A stretch of DNA of 64,000 nt from positions 16,571 to 80,570 of the forward strand of contig JADKBS010000032.1 of the NCBI GenBank assembly GCA_016714985.1. Reading direction: 5' to 3'. Below are positions 34,642-43,557 of this stretch, in pieces. A model generated the notes under the pieces. It did no database searches, was not told the origin of the DNA, and worked only from the letters and a program-made list of their open reading frames with translations. Origin of the DNA: Saprospiraceae bacterium (GTDB lineage: Bacteria; Bacteroidota; Bacteroidia; Chitinophagales; Saprospiraceae). Each line of letters starts with the position of its first letter. Positions within the stretch are counted from its first letter, which is position 1. Position numbers and translations under genes: made by a program.

Positions 34642-34737
34642 ATGGCCCGCAAACTCACCCTTTACATCGCCGCCAGCCTTGACGGCTACATCGCCAAGCC
34701 GGGCGACGACCTCTCCTTCCTCAATGCCATTGGATAA
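34642..34737 (+). pseudogene. 5' remnant of a dihydrofolate-reductase-family (RibD C-like) gene
   Basis: 31 residues: ARKLTLYIAASLDGYIAKPG then DDLSFLNAIG-stop. This is the exact N-terminus of the dihydrofolate reductase family of about 180 residues (start …LTLYIAASLDGYIA…). The frame ends abruptly 46 bases before the stop of the next, minus-strand gene, so the remainder has been lost. It marks a deletion or insertion boundary at the right side of the STAND locus. Confidence 0.75.
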
Positions 34738-34783
34738 TGTTGCGGGGCAAAGTTTTTATTCCCTCCCAGCTAAACATGCCTGC

Positions 34784-37700
34784 TCATTCCACCACTAACC
34801 GTAAAAATGCCTTTACCTCGTCGCTTGTCAACTCAATCAGATAGACACCGCTCGGCAGTCCGTTGTCCTCAAAATGAATGGTTGAGGCACCTACCGGAAA
34901 TGACCCGGCACGGCTTTCGACCACTTGCCCCAGCAAGTTCAATAGCCTGATTTTCAAGGTTTTACTTTGCAATAGCTGCATTTCCAACCAAAATTCCCCG
35001 GCAGTCGGATTGGGCAATATTTGCATGGAAGTCACGCCCTCCAATTGCGAAGCGGCAACAAACGGCAAAACGCTGACCTGTACGGAATCCATCCCCGTGC
35101 AACCTTGCAAATCGGTAAAGCTGTAGAAAATCCAGTGCTGGCCTACTCCCGCTGAAGTCGGGTCGAATTGTCCGCCTGTCACACCAGGACCAGTGAAAAT
35201 GCCACCGGTTGGCACTCCAATCATTGCCACTGGAGGGTCTTGGTTGGTATAGTTTGCCGCCAATCCCGAAAGCGTCACTTGGGGCAAGGGTACGGCTTGC
35301 AAAATGGTGGAAGTATAGGCGTAACAGCCGTTTTCGTCAAACACTAACAGGTTGTAAGGGCCCGATTGGCTTGGATAAAAATTCGTAAAAACAATGGTCT
35401 GCTCGTACATAAAGCTACCGCCCGGTAATCCCCAAATAAAGCTGTTTCCGCCCGAACCAATCAAGGATACCGTACCACCTTCACAAACCAAACTGTCGGG
35501 TGAAACAGTGATGGCAGGGTCGGGCAGCGGCCATACTTCCACCGTGATTTCATTGGAGAAACTGCCGCAATTGTTCAAATCAGCAGCATAGATGGAGTAA
35601 ATACCGGGATTGTAAACCACGATGTTTGAACTATTGGAAAAAGCAACGGGCATCCCATCCAAATACCATTGATAAATGGCAAATGCGCTACCGTCCACGC
35701 CCAATATCACCTCACTGCCTTGACAAAATTGGGTAGGAGCGTTGGCGGAGATACTCACTTGTGATGGCACACATGCCACTTGTACCAACTGCAAACTTGT
35801 ATCAGCGCTACATTCATTCGTCGCAATCAATTGGACGAAATAGCTACCAGACGAAACAAACCCAGCGGTTGGGTTGGTTTCCGTGGAGGTAGCCCCGTTC
35901 CCAAAGTCCCAGAGAAAGCTCGTGGCGTTTTGCGAAGTATTGGCAAATGATACGGTCAGGTTGTTTGCCGAATAGTTGAACGAAGGAATGGGTGTCGGGC
36001 TGATGGACACGGTCACGGGGTCGGAGACAACACCGCAATTTGGCGTGTTGGTTGCGTGTACTACATAGTCGCCCGATGTAGAAGCCGAATAAACGGATGA
36101 ATCCGCACCTTGAATTACCTGGCCGTTGCGCCGCCATTGGTAATAGGCTATGCCTGAGCTTGCATTCAACTGCACCGCTTGGCCCTCGCAGATCGAGATG
36201 GGGCCAAGAGGGGTTATTTCCACAGAAATGGGGGCACAGTCCACCATCACGGTTTGTGTCAGCGTTTGGTTGCCGCAAGCATTGCTGGCGTACAAGGTCA
36301 CGTCATAAGTACCTGGTGCTGAAAAAATATGAAGGGCGTTAGCGGGGTCGCTAGTATCGGAGTTCCCTCCGCCACTATCCCCAAAGTCCCAATCCAAGAA
36401 CGTGGCGTTCTGCGTTTGGCTAGTGAAATACACGATCAAGTCATTGACCGAAAAATCAAAAACCGGCACTGGCGAGGATTGCACCTGTATGAAATCCGCT
36501 TCCGTCTTCGTCGTGGTGCCCACGGCATTGCCCACCGTCAGCGTGACCGGGAAATTGCCGGGATTTTGATAAACCACCGTTGGGTTCGCCAAGGTCGAGG
36601 TGACGGGAGCTCCGCCTGGGAACGACCAGTTATAGCTCAGGCAAGGGGCGTTTTGCGTAGCAAACTGCACCGTGAGCGGCCCGCATCCCGATTGAACATT
36701 GGCGGTGAAATCGGTGGTTGGTGCGCTTGCGTTTTCCGGCTGAAAACAAGTTTCCCCATTGCAAGCGGCATTGCCAGCCGTGCCGTTGACCATGAATTGG
36801 TGGAGCAGTTTATTGTAGCCCGTAGCCGCTTCCCAGACGCCTTCATTGGCGAGCCGAATGGCATATTCGGGCCTTGCGGTCAGGGTAGGGTATGGGTCGG
36901 CGAGGTGCAACAGCAGTTCGTAGTTGCCATGCGGCAAATCGGGCGGTAGGCAAAAAGCGTGTTCGATGGAATAGGTCGCCTCGCCCGCCAGCCACCTGCG
37001 GGGGTCATCGGGCAGTTGGACTTGCCAGATAGCGCCCGTGACTGCATTGCGGAGCAAAAGCCGCAGCAACCTTGCATTGAACGGCGCAGCGAAGCCCTTG
37101 TTTTTCAAGTCAATTTTAATGGAAATGGACTGGCCCGGCTGGGCCTCCGTTGGGTATTCGCCAGCTTGCAATTCGAGCCGATAGCCGAGCCGCTGTTTGA
37201 TTTCGTCTATGCAGCCGCCGCCGACCCAGTCGTTGTTGAGGGCGTTGTTGTAGTCGGCGTTCAGGTACGACCAGTGCATTCTTTCCATCTCCGCTTGGGC
37301 ACCGCCGCCGGGCTGGCCGTTGCAATTGGAATAAGGGTTGAAATCAGCGCAGGTCTCGCCGCCGACTGGCACGAAGCGGGAATCCAGCGCCATATAAGGC
37401 TTCAAGTTCAAGGTGTCGAAACCGTTCGCCCCGGCATCGTAGTTTTCGTAAGTGCCAATATCGTTTTCGCTCGAAAGGAAACAATCGTTGTGGTGGCCGA
37501 TACGGGCCTTCGCCGTGTTCTGGAAAGCCTCGGCTGGCGTCAGTGCAGCGGAAGTGACGGGGGCATTTACCCCATAGACCGTCTTTTGCTTTTGCTGCGG
37601 ATAGCGCACTTGCAGCGCTCGGTCGATGGGCAGGGCATCCAACAGGGCGGCGATGATTTCGTTGCGGTCTGCCCAATTTTGGGCGGTTAGGCCGAACGGT

Positions 37701-40474
37701 GCTTGCGAAGCGTCGCCAAAAAAATCGGTGTAGTAGCCCTCGCCCCAAATGCCGATAAAGCCGAGTTGCAAGGTGGCAATCACGTCGGCATTGGCTTGCA
37801 AGATGGGCTTTAGCTGCGTAATATGCTGCATTACGACGCTTTTCGGGGCATCGCCGTAGGGCGAGCAGTAGGTGTCGCCGCAGACCTCGCCGCTTACCGT
37901 ATAGACAAATCGTGGAATCAGTTTCACCCCAGCTTGCCGGGCGGTTGCGAAGTCCTGCGCCACGGCGTTCAGATAGGTTTGGGAGATGGGGCCACCCTTG
38001 AAATCCTCCAGCACGAAGTACCGAAAGGCCAAGGTCGAGTAAATCGAATAATTGGCCCCAAACGGCTGTTGAAGGCTGCGCCAGCTTTGCAATTCGTTGG
38101 CATCCAATGGGTTATAGTTTGAGGAAGTGGTTTCGGTATAACGGTAAAAGCCCCGCTCTGGGTTCGGGAAGTCCTCGGTGGAGGCGGTATAATCCACTTG
38201 GCCGGGCACTATCGCCTTGCTTTTCCAGACGCCGCCGCCCATTGTCGTCACCCAGGTTTCATCCGGGTTGTTCGGTGGGAAAAACACCCGCTTTGGCCGC
38301 CAAAACGGGAAGGCATCCACCCGCTCGAAATTGGGCGAGGCACCGAGGTTTTCCGTAAAAAACAGGCCATCGTTTTCAGCAGTGAGGTAAGCCGTGCCCG
38401 GTTTGGTGGGGTGTATGGTGATGCTTTCCGCCGATTCATTGGCGAAGACCCTTGTCCAAGTTTGGCCCCGGTCGGTGGTGCGGTAGAGGCCGCCGTTGCC
38501 TTGGTTGTTTGGCCCGGCGAAGGTGGTGAACCGGCCCCAAACCGTGGCGTACCATGTGTTTTGAGCCGGGTCGTGCGGGTCAACAACGAGGTCTTTGGTG
38601 TAAAATTTCATGGCATTCGCTGTGCGGTCGAGCCAAGCATTGCCGCCCGGCGGCAGCAGGAAAACCCCGCTGCTTTCGTTCAAGGTCACGCCATCAGGCT
38701 CGGCACGGGCGGAATAGGTGGTGACCAAGCTGCCATCTTCCAAACTGACGAGGTTGTAGGGGTGGCCCTGCGTGCGGGGCGGGTTCGGCAGCTTCGTCCA
38801 AGTGCCGCCGCCATTGGTGCTTTGGAAAACGCCGCCTTCGGTGGAATGTACCACGCTGGCGTAAAGCTTCGAGGGATTGACTTTGTCCACCTCCATCCAC
38901 ACGACCGGGTGGCCGAAATTGTAGGTGGTGTCCCAAGTAAGGCCATCGTCCATGGACTTGGCGACCAAGCCGCCGACCCCATCCAGCACATCGTCGGTGA
39001 TGCGGTAGCTGAGGTACATATCGTTGATTTCGGACACGGCGGCAAACAAATGCCCGGTCGTAGGTTGCCGCAGGATAAGGTACCAGTTGTTGTCCGACAC
39101 GACGCCCCAAGGCTGGAAGAGGTTGTGCGCAAAAGTCCAAGTCTCGCCGCCATCGTTGGAATAGGTCTGCCCGATGTCGGTGTTGCTGACGAATATTTCC
39201 TGCTCGTTTTTCCAATAAATATGGTGCGCCGTGGTGACGTCGAGGCCGGAGGTCTTGTAAAATTGGTTGATGCTGGAAGGCTGCCCCACAGCGTTTTGCG
39301 AAGCAGGAAGCACATAGGTCGCCCGCCAAGTAGCCCCGCCGTCGGTGGTGATATGGCCAGTGCCGTCGGCGATGATGACCCGGTCGGGGTCGGTGGGCGC
39401 TACGTCCAAACCCAGTGCCGTATCGTTGAAGTACAGCCAAAATGCGCCCTCATGCCCCGTCCAGCCCGATTGGATGTTCTGGTTATTGTCGAGCAGATAA
39501 GTGTTTGTCCAATTGCTGCCGCCGTTGGTGCTTTTATAGACCAAAGGCTCGCCATTGGCGATGGCCGCTGCTGCCCAGACGGTTTGGGTATTGCCCTGCG
39601 CCAAGTCCACCCAAGCGATTTCGACATCGTTGGGGATGTTTCCTCGGGAATTTGTCCAAGCAGCGGAGGTCGAGTAGTTCATCCTGAAAATGCCCTGCAA
39701 TTGGTCACGGACGCTCAGGGGTTCGCCCCAGGCAAACAGTTGGTCGGCGGCCACGGGGAGGCAGAACAGCTGGAGGGTATTGCCCGATTTTGCACCAGCG
39801 AGGTGGTAGATGCCCGTGCCAGCGGGCAGTCCGCTGTGGTTTTCTATGTTGAAACTGGTCCCGTTGTCCTTGGAAACGAGCAGCCCTTCGTTGGTGCCCA
39901 CGTAGATGTTTTGCCCATCCCAAAACACGCCGCCGAGCCACATATTGCCGCTGGGCGGCACATAAACCTGTGTCCAATTGGCCCCGCCGTCATTGGAGAA
40001 AAACAGGCGGTCGTATTCGTTGAGTAGCAGCCGCTGCGTACTGTTGGGGTCCACTTCCAAGCGATGGACGCCCGTAGCAGTAGGGTCGGGAAGCGGTTGC
40101 CAAGAAGTGCCGCCATCGGTGCTCTTGGCCAGTTCGCCCCGCCACCAAGGGTCGGTGAGGTTGGTGGTGGAGCGGCGGCAAACATAAAGGACACTGGGGT
40201 CGGAGGTGAACTGCACCTTGCCCTTTACTTGACTAACCATTTCTTGGTAATGCAGCATTTGCCAAGTCTGCGCCCCATCGGTGGAGCGATAGACGCCGCC
40301 CATGTCGCAGTTGAGATAGACTTCATTGGCATTGTGCGGGCTGATGCTCGGCACGTAGGTATAGCCGCCGCCGCCGGGGCCGTGGTTGGTGAAATGGGTG
40401 GGCATTTGTGCCGTTGCTGTTCGGTTGCAAATAAAATTTACGAGTAGGAGGGCAAAAATTATGCGGTATTTCAT
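34784..40474 (-). CDS. Giant T9SS-secreted protein: BNR/sortilin-like propeller, DUF4874/DUF4832, PKD and Ig-like domains
   Basis: 1896 residues. Signal peptide MKYRIIFALLLVNFICNRTA. Residues about 25-750 hold BNR/VPS10-like repeats (VYRSTDGAQTWQMLH, STDGGTSWQPLPD, VSKDNGTSFNIEN), like GH74-type or sortilin-type propellers. About 765-1230 is a DUF4874 + DUF4832 pair (STEDFPNPERGFYRYTETTS, LQLGFIGIWGEGYYTDFFGD, DRFVP-like SRFVPVGGETC). PKD domains (YNWSFPGG, FLDWDFGDSGGG, FLWDFGNG) alternate with Ig-like domains to about 1810, followed by the T9SS sorting domain (ILPNPTAGEFWLEM … LPSGVYLIELTSDE). Extracellular; likely glycan binding or degradation (inference). No frameshift. Confidence 0.9.
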   Translation of the reverse strand: MKYRIIFALLLVNFICNRTATAQMPTHFTNHGPGGGGYTYVPSISPHNANEVYLNCDMGGVYRSTDGAQTWQMLHYQEMVSQVKGKVQFTSDPSVLYVCRRSTTNLTDPWWRGELAKSTDGGTSWQPLPDPTATGVHRLEVDPNSTQRLLLNEYDRLFFSNDGGANWTQVYVPPSGNMWLGGVFWDGQNIYVGTNEGLLVSKDNGTSFNIENHSGLPAGTGIYHLAGAKSGNTLQLFCLPVAADQLFAWGEPLSVRDQLQGIFRMNYSTSAAWTNSRGNIPNDVEIAWVDLAQGNTQTVWAAAAIANGEPLVYKSTNGGSNWTNTYLLDNNQNIQSGWTGHEGAFWLYFNDTALGLDVAPTDPDRVIIADGTGHITTDGGATWRATYVLPASQNAVGQPSSINQFYKTSGLDVTTAHHIYWKNEQEIFVSNTDIGQTYSNDGGETWTFAHNLFQPWGVVSDNNWYLILRQPTTGHLFAAVSEINDMYLSYRITDDVLDGVGGLVAKSMDDGLTWDTTYNFGHPVVWMEVDKVNPSKLYASVVHSTEGGVFQSTNGGGTWTKLPNPPRTQGHPYNLVSLEDGSLVTTYSARAEPDGVTLNESSGVFLLPPGGNAWLDRTANAMKFYTKDLVVDPHDPAQNTWYATVWGRFTTFAGPNNQGNGGLYRTTDRGQTWTRVFANESAESITIHPTKPGTAYLTAENDGLFFTENLGASPNFERVDAFPFWRPKRVFFPPNNPDETWVTTMGGGVWKSKAIVPGQVDYTASTEDFPNPERGFYRYTETTSSNYNPLDANELQSWRSLQQPFGANYSIYSTLAFRYFVLEDFKGGPISQTYLNAVAQDFATARQAGVKLIPRFVYTVSGEVCGDTYCSPYGDAPKSVVMQHITQLKPILQANADVIATLQLGFIGIWGEGYYTDFFGDASQAPFGLTAQNWADRNEIIAALLDALPIDRALQVRYPQQKQKTVYGVNAPVTSAALTPAEAFQNTAKARIGHHNDCFLSSENDIGTYENYDAGANGFDTLNLKPYMALDSRFVPVGGETCADFNPYSNCNGQPGGGAQAEMERMHWSYLNADYNNALNNDWVGGGCIDEIKQRLGYRLELQAGEYPTEAQPGQSISIKIDLKNKGFAAPFNARLLRLLLRNAVTGAIWQVQLPDDPRRWLAGEATYSIEHAFCLPPDLPHGNYELLLHLADPYPTLTARPEYAIRLANEGVWEAATGYNKLLHQFMVNGTAGNAACNGETCFQPENASAPTTDFTANVQSGCGPLTVQFATQNAPCLSYNWSFPGGAPVTSTLANPTVVYQNPGNFPVTLTVGNAVGTTTKTEADFIQVQSSPVPVFDFSVNDLIVYFTSQTQNATFLDWDFGDSGGGNSDTSDPANALHIFSAPGTYDVTLYASNACGNQTLTQTVMVDCAPISVEITPLGPISICEGQAVQLNASSGIAYYQWRRNGQVIQGADSSVYSASTSGDYVVHATNTPNCGVVSDPVTVSISPTPIPSFNYSANNLTVSFANTSQNATSFLWDFGNGATSTETNPTAGFVSSGSYFVQLIATNECSADTSLQLVQVACVPSQVSISANAPTQFCQGSEVILGVDGSAFAIYQWYLDGMPVAFSNSSNIVVYNPGIYSIYAADLNNCGSFSNEITVEVWPLPDPAITVSPDSLVCEGGTVSLIGSGGNSFIWGLPGGSFMYEQTIVFTNFYPSQSGPYNLLVFDENGCYAYTSTILQAVPLPQVTLSGLAANYTNQDPPVAMIGVPTGGIFTGPGVTGGQFDPTSAGVGQHWIFYSFTDLQGCTGMDSVQVSVLPFVAASQLEGVTSMQILPNPTAGEFWLEMQLLQSKTLKIRLLNLLGQVVESRAGSFPVGASTIHFEDNGLPSGVYLIELTSDEVKAFLRLVVE

Positions 40475-40583
40475 TTGAGTGTGGTGTGTCGGTCAAAAAG
40501 GACGAGGTAAAAAAGCCTGTAAATGTAGGGTTGCAGCGCCAATACTATTATAGTGGTTTGATTAACTATTTGGGGCAGGAGCA

Positions 40584-40674
40584 GGGCTTGAGGTGACGAC
40601 ACCTCGAAAGGGCGAGCAAACATTATCGTATTTGCACAAGTTGAGCCGCCGTTTCGAGGCGTCGCCTCAAGCCT
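40584..40674. repeat. Fold-back repeat, REP-like
   Basis: GGGCTTGAGGTGACG … CACCTCGAAAGGGCG on the left pairs with GCCGTTTCGAGGCGTCGCC and TCAAGCC on the right, leaving a loop of about 40 bases. It lies in the 244-base gap between two minus-strand genes, with no other feature seen there. Confidence 0.6.
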
Positions 40675-40718
40675 CGGAACTATAACCAGGCTTGCGGGAA
40701 GTGGATGTAACTCGAAAC

Positions 40719-41081
40719 TCATGAGTGGAACACCGCCACCGCCTCCTCCCGACTCCCCACAAAATTAACCTGCTTCCGCTGGTTGCTTTCCCGGATGAAA
40801 TCTAGCAGGCTCTTGCTTTCCACTTGGCTGAAATCGCCTACGATGGCCAGTTTGAGCTGATAATTGGTGAATTTCTGAAGGATTTCACCCGCCAAGCCTG
40901 TTCTCAGTTCAAAAAAATCATCACATAAAACGCCTTTGGGTATGATGACCCCAATGCTGCCATTGTACAGCACGTCGCCCCAAAACGCCATCACATCCTC
41001 CACGCTGCGGATAGTGGGGTGTTGCTCGGTGATTTCGGCAATGACTTGCCCGTTGTAGGTCTGAAACAGTAGATTTTCCAT
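40719..41081 (-). CDS. DUF4180 protein
   Basis: 120 residues. The signature FFELRTGLAGEILQKFTNYQ followed by LKLAIVGDFSQVESKSLLDF and IRESNQRKQVNFVGSREEAV identifies DUF4180, a cytoplasmic family without known function. The start codon follows the previous stop directly (TGA then ATG), so it is the last gene of the metallo-beta-lactamase operon. Confidence 0.93.
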   Translation of the reverse strand: MENLLFQTYNGQVIAEITEQHPTIRSVEDVMAFWGDVLYNGSIGVIIPKGVLCDDFFELRTGLAGEILQKFTNYQLKLAIVGDFSQVESKSLLDFIRESNQRKQVNFVGSREEAVAVFHS

Positions 41082-41459
41082 TCAAGTTTGATTTTTGATG
41101 ACCAGCCACTCCACCACCCCCAGCCCGCCAATAATGACCACTTCCAACCCGAAATAAACCACCCCCAGCCCCGTGCAGCTAGGGAAGAATTGCGTCAGCA
41201 GCACGGCAGCAAACAAGGCGTAGGCCAAATTCGCCACCACCAGCGTCCAAAGCATCCAGCGGGGGCGGTTCCTGCGGCGAGCGAGCGGCAGCGAGTAGCT
41301 TGCGTAGCAAAGGTTGATGATCCCCTGCAAGGTGAGCAGCCAGGTGGGCAACCCCAGCAGCCCAGCCAAGGGTTCCCGAACTACCAGCAGGAAAACGCCA
41401 ACAACAAGGGCAGCGAGTCCATCAAAATAAAGCAGGCGGGTCAGCGGTGGAAGCGTCAT
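41082..41459 (-). CDS. Four-helix membrane protein, unknown function
   Basis: 125 residues with four membrane helices (LYFDGLAALVVGVFLLVV, LLTLQGIINLCYASYSL, WTLVVANLAYALFAAVLLTQ, LGVVYFGLEVVIIGGLGVVE). The start overlaps the stop of the upstream metallo-beta-lactamase gene by four bases (ATGA) and the stop abuts the DUF4180 start: a tight operon. No family assigned with certainty. Confidence 0.75.
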   Translation of the reverse strand: MTLPPLTRLLYFDGLAALVVGVFLLVVREPLAGLLGLPTWLLTLQGIINLCYASYSLPLARRRNRPRWMLWTLVVANLAYALFAAVLLTQFFPSCTGLGVVYFGLEVVIIGGLGVVEWLVIKNQT

Positions 41460-42169
41460 GGTAGGTGTTTTTTCAGCAAAGCCTGGGTATGCCGCAGCCC
41501 GTCGCCCTGCCAGCCGAAATGCCCGGTGATGATGTGGCGGGGCTTCCGGTATTTGCGCTTAGTTTTCTTCACAGCCTTCAACCAAACGGGCGGGTTGGCG
41601 TGGGAGAGATTGCCGAGGCCCGTGCTTTCGGTGCTTTTGATGAAACAGCCGCCGTACAGGATTTTCTCCTTCGGAAACCAGACGACGATATTGTCGGGGG
41701 CGTGGCCTTCGCCGGGGTAAAAGGTCTCGAAACGCAGGTTGCCAATCCGGAACGTCGTGTCCTTTGCGAAGCAAAACTGCGCCTGCGGCTCGCCTTCCCG
41801 TCGGCACCAGTCGAGGGTGAGGCAGGAAGAATAGGTGCGGATGCCCCGTGCCTTGAAGTAGTCCAGCCCTGCCGTGCGGTCGGCATGGAAATGGGTGGAA
41901 AGGCAGAACACGACCTCCTTTCCATGCCTCGCCCGGATGCTGTCGAGCAGGGGCTGGCATTGGGCAGTGTCCCAAGGTGTGTCGAGCAGGATGGCGCCCG
42001 CATCGGTCAGCGCATAGAGGCTATTGGACGGGACGGGTTCGCCTTTGTAGTCGTTGTAGGTGGTATAAACATAAAAATCGCCCGTGAGCGGGGTGATTTT
42101 GAGGGCAGGGGTGGGGTTTTGCGCAAGCAAATAAATTGGGAAAAACAGCAGGAAAACACATGCCTTCAT
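41456..42169 (-). CDS. Subclass B1 metallo-beta-lactamase
   Basis: 237 residues from the ATG at 42169, which begins a signal peptide (MKACVFLLFFPIYLLAQ). The frame is open upstream but lacks a matching start. All six B1 zinc ligands are present: His93, His95 and Asp97 in THFHADR, His156 in GEGHAPDN, Cys175 in GGCFIKS and His217 in ITGHFGW. The line FYVYTTYNDYKGEPVPSNSL and the WFPKEKILYGGC block are typical of the flavobacterial BlaB/IND-like group. It should hydrolyse beta-lactams in the periplasm; activity not shown. First gene of a three-gene operon. Confidence 0.9.
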   Translation of the reverse strand: MKACVFLLFFPIYLLAQNPTPALKITPLTGDFYVYTTYNDYKGEPVPSNSLYALTDAGAILLDTPWDTAQCQPLLDSIRARHGKEVVFCLSTHFHADRTAGLDYFKARGIRTYSSCLTLDWCRREGEPQAQFCFAKDTTFRIGNLRFETFYPGEGHAPDNIVVWFPKEKILYGGCFIKSTESTGLGNLSHANPPVWLKAVKKTKRKYRKPRHIITGHFGWQGDGLRHTQALLKKHLP

Positions 42170-42366
42170 CGAGGTGATTTTTTTGCAAAGAAAACCATTT
42201 CTGCTTGTTCGCCTTGGCCTACATGCGCTGTAATTTTTATAAAAATGCAAGCCAATACCTTCATTTCGAGCAAATTGCCGGATTCGTCCATGCGAGGGCA
42301 CCGTCGGTCGGCTTAGTGCATGAAGTGAATCGTGGCGGATTAAGTTTGTGCATCAAAGCAATTTAA

Positions 42367-42984
42367 ATGATAAAGAAACACTTGACCCTGTTTGGCATCG
42401 TCATAGCCCTCGTATTCTTGTTCATCTCCATTGGGCTATACCCCGGCGGCTCGCAGCACGATGAAATGACTGTTGGCTTCGACTGGCGGCACAACTACCT
42501 GAGCAATTTGCTGAACCCCATCGCAGTGAACGGGGCGGATAACCCCGCCCGCACTTGGGCAGTCTGCGGAGTGCTCTTCCTTTGCGCCAGCGCTGCCTTG
42601 GTTTTTGTTCGCCTTTCGGCAAAAATCCCGCATAAAACTTCTGCTAACATCATCCGTTACGCTGGGGTAGGTGCCATGCTCTCTGCGTTACTGGCTGCTA
42701 CGCCGCTGCACGATTTGTCCATGAGCATTTCCGGCACGCTGTTAATGTTGACCTTGTTTTATGCTACAGTTTTCATTTTTAAAACAAAGCGGTATTGGTT
42801 GAAAGCGTTGTCAGTGGCGTATTTGGTGACGCTGTATTCCACTGCCATCATCTATTTCACCCAAACTGGATTGGCCTACCTGCCCGTGGTGCAGAAGCTG
42901 AACCTGTTCGTGGCCATTGCTTGGCTGCTGGGGTTGGAATACGTGGTAAGGAGCGAGGATTTTCTTGTTTTGAAGCAAGATTAA
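42367..42984 (+). CDS. Six-helix membrane protein (DUF998-like)
   Basis: 205 residues. Six membrane helices; a conserved periplasmic loop after the first (GGSQHDEMTVGFDWRHNYLS) with the pattern DW..N..S..N.., seen in DUF998-like and related families. Function unknown. It stands alone, divergent from the metallo-beta-lactamase operon. The 197-base gap to that operon holds no recognised feature. Confidence 0.75.
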   Translation: MIKKHLTLFGIVIALVFLFISIGLYPGGSQHDEMTVGFDWRHNYLSNLLNPIAVNGADNPARTWAVCGVLFLCASAALVFVRLSAKIPHKTSANIIRYAGVGAMLSALLAATPLHDLSMSISGTLLMLTLFYATVFIFKTKRYWLKALSVAYLVTLYSTAIIYFTQTGLAYLPVVQKLNLFVAIAWLLGLEYVVRSEDFLVLKQD

Positions 42985-43013
42985 CCCAGCAATCCAGAAC
43001 ACCGCATGCACCC

Positions 43014-43530
43014 TCACGGCGGCGTAACCGCCCCGTATTCCAGCCGAAGCAGCCGGGCAGCGCCCCTTTTTGGCACCAGCACGATGAACAGTTCGTCATA
43101 ATCGCCATGCTGGAGGTCGGCAGGTCGGGGCTGGGCGCCCAGCAGGTGGGCCGTCAGCGGCACAGTGTTGCTGTGGCCTACCACCAACACGGCTTCGCCC
43201 CGGTGTACCTTTTTTATTTTTGGCAAAAACGGTGAGCTGGCTGCTGTCCGGCTCGTAGGTGCGCACAGGGATGCCAAGCCTTTTGGCCAGCGGCTCGGCA
43301 GTGGCCCGGGTGCGGGCCTTATCAGTGGAATAGATGGCCGTGATATTGGCGTCGGCCAGCACCCTTGCCAGTTCATTGGCCCTTGCCGTTCCGAGTACAG
43401 GTTCGAGCTGGTCGAGGTCGCCTTGTCGGTCGGCGTGGCGAACCAGCACGATGGTGGTGATGGGATGGGAGCAGCCGAGCAGTAACGCCAATGCTGAAAA
43501 GCAAACCAGTTTTAGGATATGAGTGGTCAT
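43014..43530 (-). CDS. Histidine phosphatase family lipoprotein, frameshifted
   Basis: Starts at the ATG at 43530. Lipobox LLLGC, then the catalytic RHG-type motif IVLVRHADRQGDLDQLEPVL, ELARVLADANITAIYSTDKA, RTRATAEPLAKRLGIPVRTY. The frame breaks in the A6/T6 run at 43210-43215. Removing one base continues in another frame with KIKKVHRGEAVLVVGHSNTV (second catalytic His) to the stop at 43014. The corrected protein is about 171 residues, normal for a SixA/PGAM-like phosphatase. Confidence 0.85.
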
Positions 43531-43557
43531 GTTTTTGGGCGAAGATAGGCAAGGGCA

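Noticed and set aside
38198..40027. Long plus-strand frame (609 codons) opposite the giant T9SS gene
   Set aside because: No recognisable motif; lies entirely over the BNR propeller of a supported gene and reflects its codon bias.
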